DNA from: Cladorhizidae sp. MBARI D1340-BT2
Taxonomy: Eukaryota > Porifera > Demospongiae > Poecilosclerida > Cladorhizidae
DNA: 64,000 bases
Reading direction: 5' to 3'
Assembly (NCBI GenBank): GCA_028752905.1
Contig: JAQNBH010000015.1
Coordinates: 10,983,622 to 11,047,621, forward strand
Shown one piece after another: positions 58,370 through 64,000 of this stretch; position 1 is the first letter of the stretch; every line of letters begins with the position of its first letter. The notes beneath the pieces are model-generated. The model ran no database searches. It worked only from the letters and a program-made list of their open reading frames with translations, and was not told the origin of the DNA. Position numbers and translations under genes: made by a program.

Positions 58370-59660
58370 TTCAACTGCTACTGGTCCGCACCAATACCAA
58401 AGGTCAGGAAGTTAGCAACCATCAAGTTGATTGGCAAAGGACCAGCACTCAGAACGACCCCTCGTTACCAACAAACTTCACACCAATTGCTGACATCCTG
58501 TGTTGTGCAGCTGCTTACCTCCATCTAAAGAACCGCTGGCTGGACTATATGCTGAGAAACAATTATCTTGATTGGTCGGTCCAGAAAGCATGTATGACTG
58601 CCCTAGAGTCTACAGAACACCATTCAAAGCTGGCCACCATCTTCATGAAGCTAGGAGCAGACATTGCTCATTTACAGTTGCATGGCTGGGCCTTGCCAAT
58701 GCATATGGCAGTGTACACACCATCCACTCATCAGGTTCTCCCTAGATCACTACTATACACCCTCCAAGTTCATCTCTGTGGTGGGGTCTCTGTCCGATGC
58801 AGAGATCTCTGGCAGAAGCATTCAATGGTTCCACTTCAAAGGTGTTATATTTGACACTGTAATCAAACTCTCCTTGACACTCTCAAGACAAAGAGCTGGC
58901 CAGGGTGTTACATACTCTACAGGTGGCCTACTGTGTCAGGTGATACTTGTCTTGTAGTCCAGCAGCACTGCTGAACTACAGGCAGAGCCATGGTTGGAAT
59001 GGCTGGTATGAGAACCAAGGTTCCTGAGTGCCATGTTGCGTCGCTATGAGGCTGTACGGGACATGCTATCACCCCAGAGCTCACACTAATGGACCAGGCT
59101 CTAACAGTTACTGATACTGGTAACAACACAATCAAATTCCTAGGGCTACCATCAATCCCCACACGATTCATCAGAGAGCAGAACAGGACTTCAGAAATTA
59201 GACATACTTCTAAAGTTAGTGGACCAATGCCCAGTGACTAGACATCAGAAACTCGACTCTAGACTGGGAATCTGTCCGAGGCTTAACTGGCCCCTAACAA
59301 TCAACAGCTTCTCTCTGTCATGGATTGAGCACCATCTGCACACAGCAACAACGAGATTCCAGAAATGGGCAGGTCGGCCAACCTTAACCTACTCTACCTA
59401 CCCCAGAGGAATGGTGGACTAGGGTTACCATCTCTGTCCATGTTCAAGAAATCACAGGCGTCCCACCAGGGGGGGGGGGGGGGGGGGGGGAGGGAGGGAG
59501 GGAGGGAGGGAGGGAGGGAGGGAGGGACCAGGAATACCAACCCGGATCGGCTTTTATGCATATGGATAGAGAGGTTATCAACTCCTGGTTCATTGGACAG
59601 GTTCGCAACAGCCTCGGAAGAACTGGACAGCTGCAGCACCAGTGTGTGTGGCGCACAGCT
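58370..59660 (+). pseudogene. LINE reverse transcriptase copy, degenerate but without satellites inside RT
   Basis: Plus-strand frames give NFTPIADILCCAAAYLHLKN (RT block 0/1), RNNYLDWSVQKACMTALEST (58550-58610), EHHSKLATIFMK, LGLANAYGSVH (shifted), HPLIRFSLDHYYTPSKFISV (58710-58780) and VGSLSDAEISG. Downstream are FLGLP-like residues, HDSSESRT/IREQNRTSE, KLVDQCPVTRHQKLDSRLGI and GMVDGLGLPSL-like residues. The Y/F-ADD box is lost or scrambled (58860-58960). This copy is the reference for the satellite-bearing copies to its left. A 22-G plus GGGA run (59469-59525) interrupts it near its end. Confidence 0.75.
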
Positions 59661-59689
59661 TCCTCATCTGAGCAGTCAGTGCAGTAGCA

Positions 59690-61145
59690 GCCCTTGCAAG
59701 GGTGGAGGGCTGGACCATTCAGACATTAGACTGTGAGCAGCCCTACTAGGGGTGGAGGGCTGGACCTTTCAGACATTAGGCTGTGAGCAGCCCTACTAGG
59801 GGTGGAGGGCTGGACCTTTCAGACATTAGGCTGTGAGCAGCCCTATTAGGGGTGGAGGGCTGGACCTTTCAGACATTAGGCTGTGAGCAGCCCTACTAGG
59901 GGTGGAGGGCTGGACCTTTCAGACATTAGGCTGTGAGCAGCCCTACTAGGGGTGGAGGGCTGGACCTTTCAGACATTAGGCTGTGAGCAGCCCTACTAGG
60001 GGTGGAGGGCTGGACCTTTCAGACATTAGGCTGTGAGCAGCCCTACTAGGGGTGGAGGGCTGGACCTTTCAGACATTAGGCTGTGAGCAGCCCTACTAGG
60101 GGTGTAGGGCTGGACCATTCAGACATTAGGCTGTGAGCAGCCTACTAGGGGTGGAGGGCTGGACCATTCAGACATTAGACTGTGAGCAGCCTACTAGGGG
60201 TGGAGGGCTGGACCTTTCAGACATTAGGCTGTGAGCAGCCCTACTAGGGGTGGAGGGCTGGACCTTTCAGACATTAGACTGTGAGCAGCCCTACTAGGGG
60301 TGGAGGGCTGGACCTTTCAGACATTAGGCTGTGAGCAGCCCTACTAGGGGTGGAGGGCTGGACCTTTCAGACATTAGGCTGTGAGCAGCCCTACTTAGGG
60401 GTGGAGGGCTGGACCTTTCAGACATTAGGCTGTGAGCAGCCCTACTTAGGGGTGGAGGGCTGGACCTTTCAGACATTAGGCTGAGCAGGGGTGGAGGGCT
60501 GGACCTTTCAGACATTAGACTGTGAGCAGCCTACTAGGGGTGGAGGGCTGGACCTTTCAGACATTAGGCTGTGAGCAGCCCTACTAGGGGTGGAGGGCTG
60601 GACCTTTCAGACATTAGGCTGTGAGAGCAGCCCTACTTAGGGGTGAAGGGCTGGACCTTTCAGACATTAGACTGTGAGCAGCCCTACTAGGGGTGGAGGG
60701 CTGGACCTTTCAGACATTAGGCTGTGAGCAGCCCTACTAGGGGTGGAGGGCTGGACATTTCAGACATTGGGCTTGACCTTTCAGACATTAGGCTGAGCAG
60801 CCCTTCTAGGGGTGGAGGGCTGGACCTTTCAGACATTAGGCTGTGAGCAGCCCTACTAGGGGTGGAGGGCTGGACCTTTCAGACATTAGGCTGTGAGCAG
60901 CCCTACTAGGGATGGAGGGCTGGACCTTTCAGACATTAGGCTGTGAGCAGCCCTACTAGGGGTGGAGGGCTGGACCATTCAGACATTAGGCTGTGAGCAG
61001 CCCTACTAGGGGTGGAGGGCTGGACCTTTCAGACATTAGGCTGTGAGCAGCCCTATTAGGGGTGGAGGGCTGGACCTTTCAGACATTAGGCTGTGAGCAG
61101 CCCTACTAGGGGTGGAGGGCTGGACCTTTCAGACATTAGGCTGTG
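59690..61145. repeat. Satellite E: 50 bp, about 29 units
   Basis: Unit CTGTGAGCAGCCCTACTAGG plus GGTGGAGGGCTGGACCTTTC and AGACATTAGG. The first, most divergent unit (GCAGCCCTTGCAAGGGTGGA, 59688) is continuous with the LINE fragment to its left, so it too may be LINE-derived. Confidence 0.95.
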
Positions 61146-61531
61146 ACACATGCAATAGCATCCCTGCCAACAGTACATCAGAATGCTGACACTAACGGCC
61201 ATGTCTGCAGTCATGGCCAACTCCTCTTCCCCGAGGACAACAACTCAACCTTGGGGCACAAGTTTGCATTCAAAAAGAAAGAAGCTACACGCTACGCAAG
61301 TACCCCACACAGTCACAGAGTTCTATTAACTTACCGTACTGGGCAGGGATATGTAATACTTCACGAAAGTACTGAAATTCTGTTAAAATAACGGGAGGGG
61401 GCACAGCTGCTGAATTTCTATTCACGAAAGCACTCCTGCCAATATCTAATTAAGTTGAGTAGCTGTAGCGATCCTAGCTAGTGAGAGCGTCTACTTCTTC
61501 GTAGCAACTCTTAACAGAGTGATAGTACAGT
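61146..61531. other. Spacer, no gene recognised
   Basis: Short frames only; no motif recognised. Confidence 0.5.
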
Positions 61532-61546
61532 AGAAGCAATACCAGG

Positions 61547-61860
61547 AACACCTTCAGGCTGAGGAGGAACACCTTCGGGCCGAGGAGGAACACCTTCGGG
61601 CCGAGGAGGAACACCTTCGGGCCGAGGAGGAACACCTTCGGGCCGAGGAGGAACACCTTCGGGCCGAGGAGGAACACCTTCGGGCCGAGGAGGAACACCT
61701 TCGGGCCGAGGAGGAACACCTTCGGGCCGAGGAGGAACACCTTCGGGCCGAGGAGGAACACCTTCGGGCCGAGGAGGAACACATTCAGGCCGAGGAGGAA
61801 CACCTTCAGGCTGAGGAGGAACACCTTCAGGCTGCGGAGGAAATCTTCAGGCTGAGGAGC
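61547..61860 (+). repeat. 21-bp array encoding perfect heptads, about 14 units
   Basis: Unit GGCCGAGGAGGAACACCTTC plus G. In one plus frame every unit reads AEEEHLR, a seven-residue heptad; the open block runs from about 61533 to a stop near 61914. There is no ATG. The opposite strand is open too (GPKVFLL). Whether any transcript uses it is unknown. Confidence 0.9.
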
Positions 61861-61864
61861 AATG

Positions 61865-62470
61865 CTTCACCTAAAGTACTGAAGGGTGGACAGCGACTTT
61901 CTTCTCTAGCTGCAAATATTGCTGCGTCATAGCCATGCCTTATGCACAATTGTTAATGATGTAATCAGTTATAAATATTGTATGTGTGGAAAATGGATAG
62001 CCACTCAAGAAATTTCATGAAATTATTCCCTTCCCTAAGGCATTTTAACCAAACCCTATTTAGGGGAAGGGGACCTGGGGGTTGCACATCCCTAGCAACC
62101 AGTTCCTCATCCAACTCCCTAGCATGCCCCTCCCCCCACCCTACATGTACACCACACACAGCACAGATGCAGTCATCATACGCCCCCTCACTCAAGCTGC
62201 CTTGGGGGGGGAGCAACTGCCATCAGGCACCCTCTTCCTTTCAAGGTGGGGGAATGTTAGGCAGTCACATGACCCAGGAGGCAACTGAAGAGGCCTCACC
62301 CTGCTCAGGGCCGCAAGCCTGTGCAATTGCCAGTCTGGTTCCGCCAAACTTGGAGAGAATGTTGACCTCAGCTTACAATCAAGCTTGGTGTAAGCCATCC
62401 CTTTACCTATTACAAGCTTGTGTGATGGTTCACATGGTGGTCTGGGAACAAACACAGCCTACCCTCTGAT
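61865..62470. other. Spacer, no gene recognised
   Basis: Overlapping frames on both strands (e.g. 61978-62469 plus) have no recognised domain or splice pattern. Confidence 0.4.
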
Positions 62471-62479
62471 CAAAGTACA

Positions 62480-62945
62480 TCAGCTAGGGATCCCAGGACC
62501 ACACGGCATATAGTGTTCAGGCTCCACTCGGGTACACCAGCTAGGGATCCCAGGACCACACAGCATATAGTGCTCAGGCTCCACTCAGGTACATCAGCTA
62601 GGGATCCCATGACCAGACAGCATATAGTGCTCAGGCTCCACTCAGGTACATCAGCTAGGGATCCCAGAACCAGACAGCATATAGTGCTCAGGCTCCACTC
62701 AGGTACATCAGCTAGGGATCCCATGACCAGACAGCATATAGTGCTCAGGCTCCACTCAGGTACATCAACTAGGGGTCCCAGGACCACACAGCATATAGTG
62801 CTCAGGCTCCACTCGGGTACACCAGCTAGGGATCCCAGAACCACACAGCATATAGTGCTCAGGCTCCACTCAGGTACATCAGCTAGGGATCCCAGAACCA
62901 GACAGCATATAGTGCTCAGGCTCAACTCAGGTACAGCTAGAGATT
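62480..62945. repeat. 57-bp satellite, about 8 copies
   Basis: Unit AGGGATCCCAGGACCACACA, GCATATAGTGCTCAGGCTCC, ACTCAGGTACATCAGCT. Nineteen codons long, hence open frames on both strands. Confidence 0.95.
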
Positions 62946-63950
62946 GATCCCAGAAACATTCAGAGTATTGTGCTCAAGCTATACATTGATTCCAGTAGCA
63001 CTGTCGTTAGTGACTCCACCCTCGAAAAGAAAGTGCCTTCAACAGCGTGCAGAAGGGGATACTGCAACAATCCTTCCTGAAACCAAATCTCTACTTCTCC
63101 AGATGGACATGACTACAATTGGACATCTCATGATAATTCTCTTTGCTCTTCTCCCTCGGTTAGAGTTGCAGTACGAGAGTCACTAAACCGGTTATTAAGG
63201 AACTTGCCCATGTCCACAGCCATTGAAAAGTACTTGCCCAAAATGAAGTGGCCTCCGGATGACTTAGCTAGAGGATCGCAAGGTTTCCTGCTGGGCTCCC
63301 TCCAGCAAGATTGGCTACCAGCTGCTGCTGCCACCATAAGCCTCACCTCTGCGCCAACAGAAGATGCACCTCCATTCACCAGCATGCTATGAGGGGTCCC
63401 ATCTCAAAAGAAAAGAAAAACTGGCGTAATAGGACACAGACCTTGTTTATTGAACCTTGACCCTTTAACGAACTATTCCTTAGTACATACTAAATATCTA
63501 CCTGTCTTCGGTAGGGATAAGTGACACCATCTTGATACTGACCTTTCAGAGAGATGGACAGGATCAATAGCCTGCTATGGATCACCATGGGCAACATCAT
63601 CACAAACCACAAACTTGACATCAGTCGTCCACATCGGCTCTCGAGTTTGTGGGTATTTATTCTCTATGAAATCCCATTGCAGCGCTTCCTGTAGCTACTA
63701 GATGGCCACATGCAAGAGCTCAATAGGAATTGTATGTGGTAAAGGATCGTCGATATTAGTACTCCGCTTCTTGAGTTGAGGCACGCTATTCAAGAGAGGT
63801 GCAATGGGCACATACCTGGGATACCAAATAGGTTGTCCCAAGATAGCATAAGGAAGGCCTTTGCCCTAAAACTGTCTCAGGAATGCCTTGCTTGTGGGGA
63901 ACTATGGACGTCCTCTCGTGCAAATGTAGATATTGCCTAAGATGGGAACA
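62946..63950. other. Right-end spacer, no gene recognised
   Basis: A minus-strand block at 63660-63950 has a transposon-like flavour (LGQPIWYPRYVPIAPLL) but is too short and broken to assign. Confidence 0.4.
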
Positions 63951-64000
63951 CCAGTAGAGCACCACACATAAGCAACCAGTAGAGCACCACACATAAGCAA
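63950..64000. repeat. Start of a 24-bp tandem repeat running off the right edge
   Basis: CCAGTAGAGCACCACACATA plus AGCAA occurs twice at the very end. Confidence 0.7.

Noticed and set aside
28640..62945. Regularly spaced repeats resembling CRISPR arrays
   Set aside because: These are head-to-tail satellites without unique spacers, in a eukaryotic genome with no cas genes.

Overview
The window looks like nuclear DNA of an invertebrate animal, possibly a sponge or another early-branching metazoan. The genes are eukaryotic, with short GT-AG introns, and include eIF5, SCYL1, a lysocardiolipin acyltransferase (LCLAT1-like), mitochondrial ribosomal protein bL36 and a TPR/CHAT protein. The rest is transposon remains and satellite DNA. 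The phylum is my inference; no rRNA or mitochondrial marker is present to settle it.

Layout. 1-2169 (-): the first 723 codons of an intronless TPR protein entering a CHAT domain, cut by the window edge. 2436-2981 (-): C-terminal piece of a non-LTR retroelement. 3138-7501 (+): a decayed LTR retroelement of Gmr1-like gypsy type (SCAN-related gag, integrase ahead of RT) that has lost most of RT/RNase H. 9945-12753 (+): a dead piggyBac-type transposon with both TTAA-flanked ends. 13217-13830 (-): LINE fragment. 17962-18186 (+): MRPL36. 18781-20156 (-): LCLAT1-like gene with a 10-nt exon. 20513-24308 (-): complete ten-exon eIF5. 25172-35679 (-): 3' part of SCYL1, whose introns hold several minisatellites; the 5' kinase-like half was not found.

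From about 35.9 kb to the right end the sequence is mostly tandem arrays (monomers of 20-67 bp), interleaved with pieces of two kinds of mobile-element genes. One is an integrase plus Ulp1-like protease element split over about 39.7-47.2 kb. The other is a LINE present in at least three pieces (51.2-53.4, 54.8-58.1 and 58.4-59.7 kb). Several satellites have monomers that match LINE coding sequence and sit exactly where that coding sequence should be: the RT domain appears to have been expanded internally into satellites. A composite of nested inverted-repeat elements is duplicated on both sides of one such satellite block. At least ten poly(G)/poly(C) runs of 12-27 nt are scattered through the window.

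The housekeeping genes between 18 and 36 kb are a compact minus-strand cluster with no obvious functional link. The main interest is the origin of the satellites, the Gmr1-like element, the micro-exon and a possible alternative 3' end of SCYL1.
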